From Bacillus sp. Marseille-P3661 (lineage in GTDB: Bacteria > Bacillota > Bacilli > Bacillales > Bacillaceae_J), in the NCBI RefSeq assembly GCF_900240995.1, contig NZ_LT965953.1, positions 827,303 to 891,302 of the forward strand: a stretch of DNA of 64,000 nt, written 5' to 3'. The translations under genes and the position numbers were made by a program. Shown here one piece after another: positions 8,505-17,148 of this stretch; positions within the stretch are counted from its first letter, which is position 1; the number at the start of each line of letters is the position of its first letter. Below the pieces are notes generated by a model. That model was not told the DNA's origin. It saw nothing but the letters and a program-made list of their open reading frames with translations, and made no database searches.

Positions 8505-9803
8505 ATGATTAATACATATAACGCAGCTGTTGAGTATGTTCATTCAGCTGCACAAGGTAAAATGATTTTTGGATTAGAACAAATTCAACAATTACTAGAG
8601 GAGTTAGGGCAGCCACATCAAGAGTTAAAATTAGTTCATATTAGTGGTACGAATGGAAAAGGCTCGACATTAAAGTTTTTAAAAAGTATCTTAAATACTG
8701 CTGGTTATAAGGTTGGGGCGTTTACATCTCCTTTTATAGAAAAAATTAATGAACAAATCATGATTGGGAACAAACAAATTTCAGATTCAGATTTTTTAGA
8801 AGAAGTTAATATCTTAAAACCAAGTGTTGATAAACTTAGAAATGCCGGAACGGATCCAACTCCTTTCGAGATTTTAACTGCTCTTGCGTTTAATTATTTC
8901 CGAAGAAATGAAGTTGACATAGCTCTTGTAGAAACGGGACTAGGGGGAAGGTTGGACTCAACAAATGTAGTCATACCATTGCTTTCAATTATCACAAATA
9001 TTGGCCATGATCATATGAACATCCTTGGCGATACGATTGAAGAAATTACAACAGAAAAAGCGGGTATCATAAAACAGGGCGTACCTGTGATTTCGGGTGT
9101 TGAGCAACTTTCTGCGATAGAAATCATTTCGCACACTGCGGTCGAACATGAAGCAGAGCTGTATCTACTACATCGTGATTTTAATTTTGAAATGTTAGAA
9201 AATTTGAGCGAGCACGAGACATTCTCATTTAAGTCTCCTTTTTCAAGAATATCGGATTTAGAAATAAGTTTAAAAGGTGAGCATCAATATTCAAATGCTA
9301 GCTTAGCTTTAATGGCTGCAGATTATCTAAGTCAGAACTGTTCATTTGCACTAGAAGAAGAGGATATTCGCAAGGGATTAAAAAGGACAACTAATAAAGG
9401 CCGCTTTGAAATGATATCGAAGAATCCAATCATTATTTTGGATGGTGCTCATAATCCTGAGGGAATCGAATCCTTATGCAAAACATTGCAGAAGTATTAT
9501 TTTGATAAGAAAATAAAACTATTATTTTCCGCACTAGGCGACAAATCGTTAAAAGAAATGATACAACAGCTTGAAGTGATCGCCGACAGCATCACATTTA
9601 CAACCTTTGACTTTCCGCGAGCAACCAAGGCAAAGGTGTTGTATGACATAGCTACAACTACTAATAAGCAATTCTATGAGTCATGGGAACAGGCATTAGT
9701 GGAAGTGAAAAAGGATGTAAAGGATGATGAAGTGTTGGTTATAACAGGTTCAATTTACTTTTTAGCGGTTGTGAGAGAAAGGGTAATTAACCATTTCAAA
9801 TAA
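8505..9803 (+). CDS. folC: Folylpolyglutamate synthase / dihydrofolate synthase
   Basis: Adds glutamate to dihydropteroate and folates. 432 residues, the normal length. The N-terminal Mur-ligase-like ATP site reads SGTNGKGSTLKF near residue 47. TSPFIEKINEQI and VETGLGGRLDSTN near residue 150 are characteristic, and the C-terminal domain carries LDGAHNPEG. SD GAGGTGG precedes ATG 8505. In B. subtilis it follows valS and precedes comC. Here the valS neighbour is displaced by the cassette, and the comC side by the pilus locus. Confidence 0.96.
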   Translation: MINTYNAAVEYVHSAAQGKMIFGLEQIQQLLEELGQPHQELKLVHISGTNGKGSTLKFLKSILNTAGYKVGAFTSPFIEKINEQIMIGNKQISDSDFLEEVNILKPSVDKLRNAGTDPTPFEILTALAFNYFRRNEVDIALVETGLGGRLDSTNVVIPLLSIITNIGHDHMNILGDTIEEITTEKAGIIKQGVPVISGVEQLSAIEIISHTAVEHEAELYLLHRDFNFEMLENLSEHETFSFKSPFSRISDLEISLKGEHQYSNASLALMAADYLSQNCSFALEEEDIRKGLKRTTNKGRFEMISKNPIIILDGAHNPEGIESLCKTLQKYYFDKKIKLLFSALGDKSLKEMIQQLEVIADSITFTTFDFPRATKAKVLYDIATTTNKQFYESWEQALVEVKKDVKDDEVLVITGSIYFLAVVRERVINHFK

Positions 9804-9812
9804 AAATATGAA

Positions 9813-9858
9813 ACAAAAAAAGTAGGAGATCATTTGTTAAGCTTTGATCTCCTTCATT
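9813..9858. terminator. Bidirectional terminator between folC and the convergent prepilin genes
   Basis: GGAGATCA (9825-9832) pairs with TGATCTCC (9845-9852). It is flanked by an A run on the left and a T-rich run on the right, so it can serve both convergent genes. Confidence 0.8.
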
Positions 9859-9861
9859 TTT

Positions 9862-11265
9862 CTAATCATATTGATAGCTTATATCAGTGTTTTCCATATC
9901 CCACTCTAGAAAAATATCTTCATAGTCAATTTCACCTGATGGACAGTATTCGCTATACTCTGTGGAATTTAGTGTAGATGAATAAACATTATATTGGGAG
10001 CCAGGATGACCTGTTATTGTTCCACGAACACAAATAAGAGAATTATTTGCAAATCCATTGATATTATGAAACGAAGCATCTCCGTTAATATATATTTTAG
10101 AATTATAAAACGTATTGATCGGAGAATTAAAATTAGCATCACTATTAACCACCAATAAGCTATTCGTTAGGTTATTAATATTTTTTAAATTGGTGCCATC
10201 ACCTAAATAAAGCTTGGATCCATTTATTTCGATCGGTTGTGTAAATTGGATGGAACCTTGTGCAATATAGATGGTCGAAGACTGAATTCCACCTTGATTT
10301 ATATTACTAAAGGTTGAGCCTACAGCTAGATCTGTATCGCCACCTACATATATATATGAATCTTTAATCCCTTTAATTGGCTGTCCAAAGCTAACTCCAC
10401 CCCCAATATAGAGATTAGAGCCTTCAATTCCGTCGATGTTTTTTTCAGAAATAAAATCCCCGGTAATTTTTACATCTTGGTTAACGATTGATGGTGAAGG
10501 ACCATTTGCGTTTAATGTGATCGAGCCGTTATATTCACAGCCATCGCTTAATGATGAATTTGAACCAGGACATGTTCCTGTCGTTACTGGTTCTGGAGGA
10601 GGATCTACTAGGTGTTCAAAAGGATTATCGGTAGAACCACCATCCCCACCGCCACCATCTCCACCCCCGCCATCTCCGCCAGCTTGGATATTTATTTTAC
10701 CAATCTTTAAATTTATCGTTGCACCGATACTTTTGTGGTCTGTTCCCATTTTGCCTTCACTCTTAAAGTTAATGGTAATAATTTCACCATCTCCATCAAA
10801 TAAAGTTGGATCGTTGTAACAGGTTGTGCAATCAAATTGTGTTATAAAGATTGAGAAATTTCGGCCATCATTTGGATCCGAATTCACGGTCAAGTCAAAA
10901 ACTGATGTACCATCTAACTTAATAAGATCTGAATTAGAAAGGCTATTATATAACTCTATTGCAACGTTATTTTCATAGTGCTCTTGACTGTTTAAATTAC
11001 CCGCTTCAAAGTCTGCGATAATCTGTGTGCGAATATTATTTTTAATGGTTTCCATTTCCGCGTTATAACGATCTGTAAATTGGGTTATATAATGTGTGAA
11101 TCCCATTTCAGCAATATCAGTAATTTGTATGCTTTTTTCTGAAGTAGAAATTTGTTTCATATTATTAATAGCAGCTCCAGCTACAGTAATTCCAAGGATA
11201 GTGAATACTGTTATCATCACTAAAACCATTACGAGCGCTATTCCTTTTTCTTCTTTTAGTTTCAT
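9862..11265 (-). CDS. PilX/GspK-like prepilin protein with C-terminal solenoid repeats
   Basis: 467 residues. The N-terminus MKLKEEKG|IALVMVLVMITV is a class III signal peptide: a Gly before a 20-residue hydrophobic helix, but without the Glu5 of major pilins, as in PilX/GspK-type minor pilins. Residues about 190-210 are a Gly/Asp-rich linker (GGGDGGGG). The C-terminal 200 residues hold seven degenerate repeats of about 20-27 residues of the form S-x-[IL]-Y-[IVL]-x-G-D-x-x-F, which suggests a right-handed beta-solenoid. Cys pairs occur (DCTTC, TCPG...DGC). Last of three minus-strand prepilin genes. A pilus-tip adhesin role is inference. Confidence 0.72.
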   Translation of the reverse strand: MKLKEEKGIALVMVLVMITVFTILGITVAGAAINNMKQISTSEKSIQITDIAEMGFTHYITQFTDRYNAEMETIKNNIRTQIIADFEAGNLNSQEHYENNVAIELYNSLSNSDLIKLDGTSVFDLTVNSDPNDGRNFSIFITQFDCTTCYNDPTLFDGDGEIITINFKSEGKMGTDHKSIGATINLKIGKINIQAGGDGGGGDGGGGDGGSTDNPFEHLVDPPPEPVTTGTCPGSNSSLSDGCEYNGSITLNANGPSPSIVNQDVKITGDFISEKNIDGIEGSNLYIGGGVSFGQPIKGIKDSYIYVGGDTDLAVGSTFSNINQGGIQSSTIYIAQGSIQFTQPIEINGSKLYLGDGTNLKNINNLTNSLLVVNSDANFNSPINTFYNSKIYINGDASFHNINGFANNSLICVRGTITGHPGSQYNVYSSTLNSTEYSEYCPSGEIDYEDIFLEWDMENTDISYQYD

Positions 11266-11276
11266 AAATATTTCAC

Positions 11277-11732
11277 CTACATTCTTGATAACGTAGTTTG
11301 TAGTTCAAATTGAAGATTAGGTTTTTTCTTATCCGTTATCACTAGTTTTATAAAGAAATTTTGTGATGAAGGTGTGATTATAGTGTTGTTAGGAAGTGGG
11401 ATAGAGCTACTAGTATACAGGCTATATTCATGGTTAGGACTAGAAAGAACAGTACTATCACCACTAGCATTTAAAACAGTAATGGTACTTGCATTTGGAT
11501 TTTGGTCAAATTGGATGGTATAGGATGATTGTGTTTCATGCTGTGTTGTTAAAAAGCTAAAAATATAATTTGCATCTTGTTGTAATAGTACATTCGTTTC
11601 AGCAGTTTTGGAATAATTAATACCGTTGATCAATACTCCGAAAGTCAAGCTAATTAATACAGATAAAATAGCTAGAGCCGCTAACAACTCTATTAAAGTA
11701 ATGCCTGTTTGTTTAGTTAGCGTATCCTTCAT
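11277..11732 (-). CDS. Minor prepilin (type IV pilin-like)
   Basis: 151 residues. The N-terminus MKDTLTKQTG|ITLIELLAALAILSV is a canonical type IV prepilin leader with Gly-1 and Glu5, followed by a hydrophobic helix to about residue 33. The rest is a short Ser/Thr/Asn-rich globular domain without cysteines. It lies 11 bp upstream of the PilX-like gene and 28 bp downstream of another prepilin gene, so the three form one operon. The leader should be cut by the prepilin peptidase at 23731-24498. PilV/PilW or GspI/J-type minor pilins are the closest functional analogues. Which one it matches cannot be told from the sequence. Confidence 0.82.
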   Translation of the reverse strand: MKDTLTKQTGITLIELLAALAILSVLISLTFGVLINGINYSKTAETNVLLQQDANYIFSFLTTQHETQSSYTIQFDQNPNASTITVLNASGDSTVLSSPNHEYSLYTSSSIPLPNNTIITPSSQNFFIKLVITDKKKPNLQFELQTTLSRM

Positions 11733-11760
11733 TAGTCCAATCCTTCCTTAACTTCAATTA

Positions 11761-12237
11761 TTATTTAATGTATTCGTAATATGCATAGGTATCTGATAGC
11801 AGTTTTGTATCTTCGAATATTTGAAAATAAAGTCTAAATAGTTGATGCTCCATTGTGGTATCGTAATAATCAGGATTCCTTTTTATAAACATTAAAATTG
11901 CATATTCTGAATCGAGGATTTCAACCCTATAATGGATTTCACTGTTAATTGTAGTTTGTGTGACTGCTCCTAAAGGGTAATAGGCTCCTGGTGCTGAATC
12001 AACTCCATTAACCATGATATCTTCTACTAAATCTTTCATGATTGGCATTTCTCTAATTGTAGCTTGTTTTTCTCGAAGGATGTTTACTGCTTTAATATTA
12101 TTTGACGTAATAGAATTAAATCTAAAAGCATTTGTGAAAAAACCAATAAAAACAGTGATAACAATAGATAAAATTAGAAGTGCTGCTAATATTTCAATTA
12201 ATGTAAGTCCCTTTTCATTTTTATAACGTAAATTCAA
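11761..12237 (-). CDS. Minor prepilin (type IV pilin-like), TTG start
   Basis: 158 residues from TTG 12237. The frame is open further upstream, but that segment has no prepilin leader and no binding site. From TTG the protein begins MNLRYKNEKG|LTLIEILAALLILSI, a textbook class III leader with Gly-1 and Glu5, and AAGGATGG lies 7 bases upstream. After the hydrophobic helix the domain has a conserved-looking REKQATIREMP stretch and a C-terminus ending in Tyr-rich residues. First gene of the minus-strand prepilin operon, divergent from the acidic-tail membrane protein at 12374. Probably a PilV-type minor pilin. Confidence 0.8.
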   Translation of the reverse strand: MNLRYKNEKGLTLIEILAALLILSIVITVFIGFFTNAFRFNSITSNNIKAVNILREKQATIREMPIMKDLVEDIMVNGVDSAPGAYYPLGAVTQTTINSEIHYRVEILDSEYAILMFIKRNPDYYDTTMEHQLFRLYFQIFEDTKLLSDTYAYYEYIK

Positions 12238-12373
12238 ATTAACACCATCCTTAGCAGTAGGACTTATAAATAATCGTCTTTTAAAAAGGTTCACTTTATT
12301 ATACAATAACGGAGAGTCGAAAAGTGTCGCATTTATTGTCGATTCTACACATTCTTTGAAAGAAGGTGAGAAC

Positions 12374-14701
12374 ATGAAGATATTTATATTTTCCTTTTTT
12401 ACAATGTTGCTATTAGTCCCGATTTTATATATTGTGCCACTTGGATTCAATGCAAAGGGTAAATTGATTATTATTGGTGTGTCATTTTTGTTAGCGACTG
12501 TAGGGTTAATTGCTAACATGTATTACGAATTGTGGCAGACACTAATTATGTTATTTGGACTTGCACTTATTGTTACATATTTTACTGAAAAAAAGTTGCG
12601 AAATATAATGATTTATTCAGACCATACTAACGATAATAAGGATGCTGATCATTCATACATAAACCCAGATGCTATGGAACATAAACAAGAGCAGATTCAC
12701 ATTGAGTCAAATGTGAAGAACAATGAAGATTATTCGAATTCAGAACATGTTAATGACATGCCTGTTTTGAATTCAATTGATGAAACCAAAGGGCAATCAC
12801 TTATAAATGAAACGGTTAGTATTGATAGCAAAGTTCCAGTTTTTTCAGAAGACACAATTGTTAATAATGATAAGGGGCATGACGAAAAAGTAACCGGGCC
12901 GCTATTTGATAACACACATTCCACTGAAGATGAAGTTCAAGCTATATATTTAGATGAAATGAATTCGACTATCATGGGGAATCAAAATGATGTTGTAAAT
13001 GGTGTTAACCATTCTGAACAATTTTTAACGAACGAGAGCGTGCATGAGGATAGTGATAGCGAATCTCAAATTGATTCTGAAAGTAATCAGGGGGAGAAAC
13101 TACTAGAAACTATCAGCTCTGATGAGGAGTCAATTATAGAGGCTACAGAAGAAGTAGTTGATGAAAAACATGAAACTCAAAGCTTAGACTTGGTTGAAGT
13201 AGAAAATAGGTCTGAGCTCGAGATACAGGATGATACTTTAAGTATTGAAGGATTACAAGAAAACCAAGTATATGAAGTTGAAGTACTACATTCTGATGGT
13301 AACTCGGATCAACATGAGCTAGAAAATAATGCAGTATTAGAAAGCGTTGAAGAGCAAAGTTTAAATCAAGAGCAACAGGTGCAAGCTGAAGAAATTGAGG
13401 CAGTAATCGAAATTGATGTAAAACATAAAGAATTTATCGCTGAGTCTACAGAATACGGTTTGTCTCATAGTTTGCATCATAATCATAAAGAAGAATTAGT
13501 AGAAACTGAGGACTATGAAGAGTCATCTATTTTTGTCCAAGAAGACCAAGAAACTGAAATCATTGATACAAAAGATAATGAAGAGACAACGCAAGGAATT
13601 GGTGTTAGCGATGAATATGCTTTCTTGACTGACCAAAATGTAGACACTGTTGAAAAATCTCTGTTAAGCCAAGAGTCTATCTATGAAGAGATTGAAGAAG
13701 AAGTAGTAGAGACAGTTAACTCTGAATATGATAGAAATATGCAATTCGAAGAAAGCAATGTAGTTGGCGCTGATGATGAAAGTGAAACGCTAGACCCACT
13801 AGAGGAGGAGCTTCCTGAGATTATGAATTTTGAAGATGATGAATCTTTGAGAGATGAGCAGCTAATTGATACAGACAGCATTGAAATTCATATAAATGAA
13901 AGTGACCTAGAGTTAATTGATGATAGCGATTCAGACGGATTTGTTGAGCTAGACGAAAATACTTTAGATGGTAAAACTGAACAACATAATCTAAATAACT
14001 CCATTCTAAAAGAACTTAGTCATAGTGCAGAAGAAAAAATGAATCAAGCAGATAGCAGCGAAATATGTGGAGCTGCAGAAGTTGAACACCAGTTATTACA
14101 ACCTCAATCTTTACAGTACAGCAGATCTGAACATGATGAAATCTATGAGCAGAACAACACAGACGAAATTGAGACAAATGTTGAAGAGACTATTAATAAT
14201 GTTCAGATAAGTGATGATAAGCTAGAAGAAACTGTAGATGAAGAAACAGATCAATCATTGGAGAACGATATGCAAACTGTTCAGCATCATGAATTAGAAC
14301 CTATTGTTGAACAACAGGATAAAATGGATTCTAGTGATTCAATCAAAGCTGAACATGTTGAATCAACTGAAACATTAAATGAACATAAACCAAAAAATGT
14401 AACGAAGACAAAGCTTCAACAACAGATGTTTCATACGATGGTATCTCAAATACACTTATCGCGTACGCTTATGTCAGGTGCAGAATATGAACAGATGATT
14501 CTAGGGCATTTACATCCTGATTTACCGCAACAGGATTATTATACATTTGCACACTTACTTATTGAGCATTATATTGAAGAAGAAAAATATCATTTATTGT
14601 CTAAATTATTAACTGACTTAATAGACCGGTTTGATAACTATCCGATCCTTATGGAAGAGATTCTTTTCCTTTATGATAAATATTGTCAAGATATTATGTA
14701 A
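12374..14701 (+). CDS. Membrane protein with very long acidic region, pilus locus
   Basis: 775 residues from ATG 12374, with AAGGTGAG directly upstream. Residues 1-80 hold three hydrophobic segments (about 3-22, 31-50, 52-70). Residues 90-670 are low-complexity and extremely rich in Glu, Asp, Ser, Asn and Gln with few hydrophobic residues, so probably disordered and strongly negative. The last 100 residues form a compact, conserved-looking helical domain (KLQQQMFHTMVSQIHLSR ... LLSKLLTDLIDRF). The 425-residue protein at 17149-18426 has the same plan. Both flank the pilus operon's start. No known pilus protein matches. It could be an assembly-platform anchor or a bridge to the cell wall (inference). 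Confidence 0.6.
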   Translation: MKIFIFSFFTMLLLVPILYIVPLGFNAKGKLIIIGVSFLLATVGLIANMYYELWQTLIMLFGLALIVTYFTEKKLRNIMIYSDHTNDNKDADHSYINPDAMEHKQEQIHIESNVKNNEDYSNSEHVNDMPVLNSIDETKGQSLINETVSIDSKVPVFSEDTIVNNDKGHDEKVTGPLFDNTHSTEDEVQAIYLDEMNSTIMGNQNDVVNGVNHSEQFLTNESVHEDSDSESQIDSESNQGEKLLETISSDEESIIEATEEVVDEKHETQSLDLVEVENRSELEIQDDTLSIEGLQENQVYEVEVLHSDGNSDQHELENNAVLESVEEQSLNQEQQVQAEEIEAVIEIDVKHKEFIAESTEYGLSHSLHHNHKEELVETEDYEESSIFVQEDQETEIIDTKDNEETTQGIGVSDEYAFLTDQNVDTVEKSLLSQESIYEEIEEEVVETVNSEYDRNMQFEESNVVGADDESETLDPLEEELPEIMNFEDDESLRDEQLIDTDSIEIHINESDLELIDDSDSDGFVELDENTLDGKTEQHNLNNSILKELSHSAEEKMNQADSSEICGAAEVEHQLLQPQSLQYSRSEHDEIYEQNNTDEIETNVEETINNVQISDDKLEETVDEETDQSLENDMQTVQHHELEPIVEQQDKMDSSDSIKAEHVESTETLNEHKPKNVTKTKLQQQMFHTMVSQIHLSRTLMSGAEYEQMILGHLHPDLPQQDYYTFAHLLIEHYIEEEKYHLLSKLLTDLIDRFDNYPILMEEILFLYDKYCQDIM

Positions 14702-14791
14702 CAGATTTTTATTTTCTTTCTGTCAAATCGTGTTAAAATAGAAAAAGATATGTCGAACCGTGAATTCAAAGGAACAGGTGTGGTGAATACA

Positions 14792-15649
14792 ATGAAAAAA
14801 AGTATTGAAATATTAGGTTTACCGATCATTAGTATTTCTGATGGTCAACAGGTTGGTTTAGTAAAATCATTAGTAATTAATCCAGATAAGGGTTCTATAG
14901 ATTTTTTAACAATTGAACATGAGGACTGGCAAGTAAGTGTAAAAGCCATACCTTTTAAAAAGGTAGTTGGTATTGGCGAATATGCAGTTACAGTTGAAAG
15001 TGAAAATGCAATTATTGATTTAAATGAAATTCCAATCGCTAATCAATTATTAAATAAAAAGATTAAAATTAACGGTACAAAGGTTATGACTCGTAAAGGC
15101 CAGTTAATTGGAGAAGTATCTGAATTTTATATTGATGAAGATAATGGGAATATTTTAGGTGCAATGTTAAAGCTGTCTAATAGCGAGGTTGCTTTACCAT
15201 CAGAATGTGTACTAACATATGGAAAAGATATCATCATTGTAAAGGAAGATGCACAAAGTTCTTTCCTGTCTTCAATTGAAGACTTAGGTCATGAGCCATC
15301 ATCTGTCATTGATGAAGTTATTCCTAGCAATCGGTTAAATGAACTCGAGGATTCATCACATATGACAGCGTCAGCCATCGAGTCGATTTTAGATGAGGTA
15401 AAAGAAGAGTCTATTCTAGATACTGACGTAAAAGCAGATCGTCCAAATACTTCAACAGAAGTACAAGCAATTAAAGCGAAACAAATAGAATTATTAATGG
15501 GTAAGACCGTAACTAAAGATATCTATGATAAAAGTGGAGTTTTATTAGTTGCAAATGGAACGGTTTTATCTGAAGAAGAGATTATTAGAGTGCAGGAGGA
15601 AGGCCCTAGTGTAGTTGTCGAGCTATCTATGAACGTAGATGGTGAATAA
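14792..15649 (+). CDS. PRC-barrel domain protein
   Basis: 285 residues. Two PRC-barrel-like halves are visible: residues 4-75 (EILGLPIISISDGQQVG, VKSLVINPDKG) and about 85-160 (MTRKGQLIGEVSEFYIDED). An acidic linker follows, then a C-terminal motif with GKTVTKDIYDKSGVLLVANG. PRC barrels are small beta-barrels often used as adaptors in RNA processing, photosynthesis or cell envelope complexes. The start at ATG 14792 is chosen so that the protein begins just before the first barrel; an upstream ATG at 14750 in frame has a poor binding site. It sits between the acidic membrane protein and the VanW/G5-like gene, probably in one operon. Its role in the pilus is unknown. Confidence 0.65.
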   Translation: MKKSIEILGLPIISISDGQQVGLVKSLVINPDKGSIDFLTIEHEDWQVSVKAIPFKKVVGIGEYAVTVESENAIIDLNEIPIANQLLNKKIKINGTKVMTRKGQLIGEVSEFYIDEDNGNILGAMLKLSNSEVALPSECVLTYGKDIIIVKEDAQSSFLSSIEDLGHEPSSVIDEVIPSNRLNELEDSSHMTASAIESILDEVKEESILDTDVKADRPNTSTEVQAIKAKQIELLMGKTVTKDIYDKSGVLLVANGTVLSEEEIIRVQEEGPSVVVELSMNVDGE

Positions 15650-15663
15650 GGGGGCAATCAGTT

Positions 15664-17031
15664 GTGAATCACCGGTTTAATGCGAAGTTATTTTTTCTGA
15701 TGACATTGTGTACGTTATTTATGATTATTTTTTCTAATCTTGGGGCACGAGTATATCAATCTGTCTTTACGGAAACATCAGGATTTTCAAAAGGCACTTT
15801 TATTGGTTCGGTAGATATTGCAGGATTAACTTCAGCAGAAGCAATGGCCAAAGTACTCGATACGGTTGAAACATGGAAAGTTTCGAGCACGTTTGAACTG
15901 AAATTTTATGACCAAAGTGTACAAATGGAACCTACATTTATTCAATTTGATATAAAGACTAGTGTTGATACTGCGGTTGATGGTCAAACATCGCCGTTAT
16001 TGGCGACTGTTAGAGAAGATATACTACAAGAGCAGATTCGTAGTATGGATCCTTCATTGTCTAATTCCGTTCAATATGAGTCTTTAAAAAGTGAAATAAC
16101 TAATACTGTTACTCATTTAAAACCAGGTGTTTTCCAATTTGATTTATTAACATATATCGAGCAGAACTCTGATGATCAAGTACCAAAACTATTATCTAAA
16201 AGTACCATTACTAACTTTGATAACCAATTACAAAAATACTTAGCTGATTGGATTAAAGATCATAATCCAATTAACGTTAATGCATTGGAATCATTTTCGT
16301 TATTATCTGTTATACCTGGTGAGCAACTTTCAAACCAGCGGTTAGAGGCAATGAACATAGTGGCTAATGGTCTTTATGAAGCAGCCCTTCTTGCTGGTTT
16401 CGATATAAAAGAAAGACATATGAGCAGAGCACTTCCATCGTATAGTACTCTTGGGTTTGATGCGGTTGTTAAACCTGCGAAATTTGACTTAGCTTTTACG
16501 AATACTATCCCTTCAGATGTAAAATTAATATTCGAGTTAATTGATTCAAGTTTTATTGTAGCTATTGAAGGGATTTCAACAGGTGAGAAATATGAGGTTA
16601 TTCTTAGTAATCATCAAACTTTCAAACCTAAAACTGTGCTACAATATACTGCTACGTTAGAATATGGTCAGTCAAGAACCTTAAATGAGGGAAGAGATGG
16701 CGAGCAAGTTGAAGTTTATCGTAATAAGCTTGATCAAAATGGAGCATTACTCGAATCTAATTTGATTTCGGAGGATTACTATCCACCAGTTCATTCAATT
16801 GTACAAGTACCGCTGACTGGTGAAATGCTCCCAGGGAATATAGATGATATGCAAGAGAATACAAATATCATAAATGATGAGCAAGATTTATATGAACAAC
16901 CAGAGCCTTCACTGGATAATCAACAAATACCACCTTTTCCGAAACAAGGAGAGCAACCTGAACCTAGTTCTCCAGATCAGGATGATAAAAAAATGTGGGG
17001 TTCACCTGATGAAATTCAAAAAGGCTCCTAA
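15664..17031 (+). CDS. VanW/G5-like secreted membrane protein
   Basis: 455 residues from GTG 15664, preceded by AAGGGGGC. A single N-terminal membrane segment (about 9-30) leads to an extracellular region. IGSVDIAGLTSAEAMAKV near residue 47 and YSTLGFDAVVKPAKFDLAF near 258 match the layout of VanW/YoaR-type proteins. Residues 330-385 (YGQSRTLNEGRDGEQVEVYR) resemble a G5 domain, a peptidoglycan- or glycan-associated beta module. The tail is Pro/Gln/Glu-rich. It lies 14 bp after the PRC-barrel gene. A cell-wall-facing function that helps the pilus cross the thick wall is plausible but inferred. Confidence 0.65.
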   Translation: MNHRFNAKLFFLMTLCTLFMIIFSNLGARVYQSVFTETSGFSKGTFIGSVDIAGLTSAEAMAKVLDTVETWKVSSTFELKFYDQSVQMEPTFIQFDIKTSVDTAVDGQTSPLLATVREDILQEQIRSMDPSLSNSVQYESLKSEITNTVTHLKPGVFQFDLLTYIEQNSDDQVPKLLSKSTITNFDNQLQKYLADWIKDHNPINVNALESFSLLSVIPGEQLSNQRLEAMNIVANGLYEAALLAGFDIKERHMSRALPSYSTLGFDAVVKPAKFDLAFTNTIPSDVKLIFELIDSSFIVAIEGISTGEKYEVILSNHQTFKPKTVLQYTATLEYGQSRTLNEGRDGEQVEVYRNKLDQNGALLESNLISEDYYPPVHSIVQVPLTGEMLPGNIDDMQENTNIINDEQDLYEQPEPSLDNQQIPPFPKQGEQPEPSSPDQDDKKMWGSPDEIQKGS

Positions 17032-17148
17032 TTTTAATGTACTTGCTTATTAAAATGTTTGATATCATAATAAGGTAGTAATTATATGGCGAATCCGCTG
17101 CAAGGATTCGCTTTTTATATATATTTTGTTAATAAAGAAGGTGTGAGG

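Noticed and set aside
10436-10819. 127-codon plus-strand frame with Pro/Ser repeats
   Set aside because: It is the antisense of the Gly/Asp linker in the PilX-like gene.
12238-12519. Upstream part of the minus-strand prepilin frame
   Set aside because: A prepilin leader must begin just before the hydrophobic helix; TTG 12237 provides it with a good binding site.
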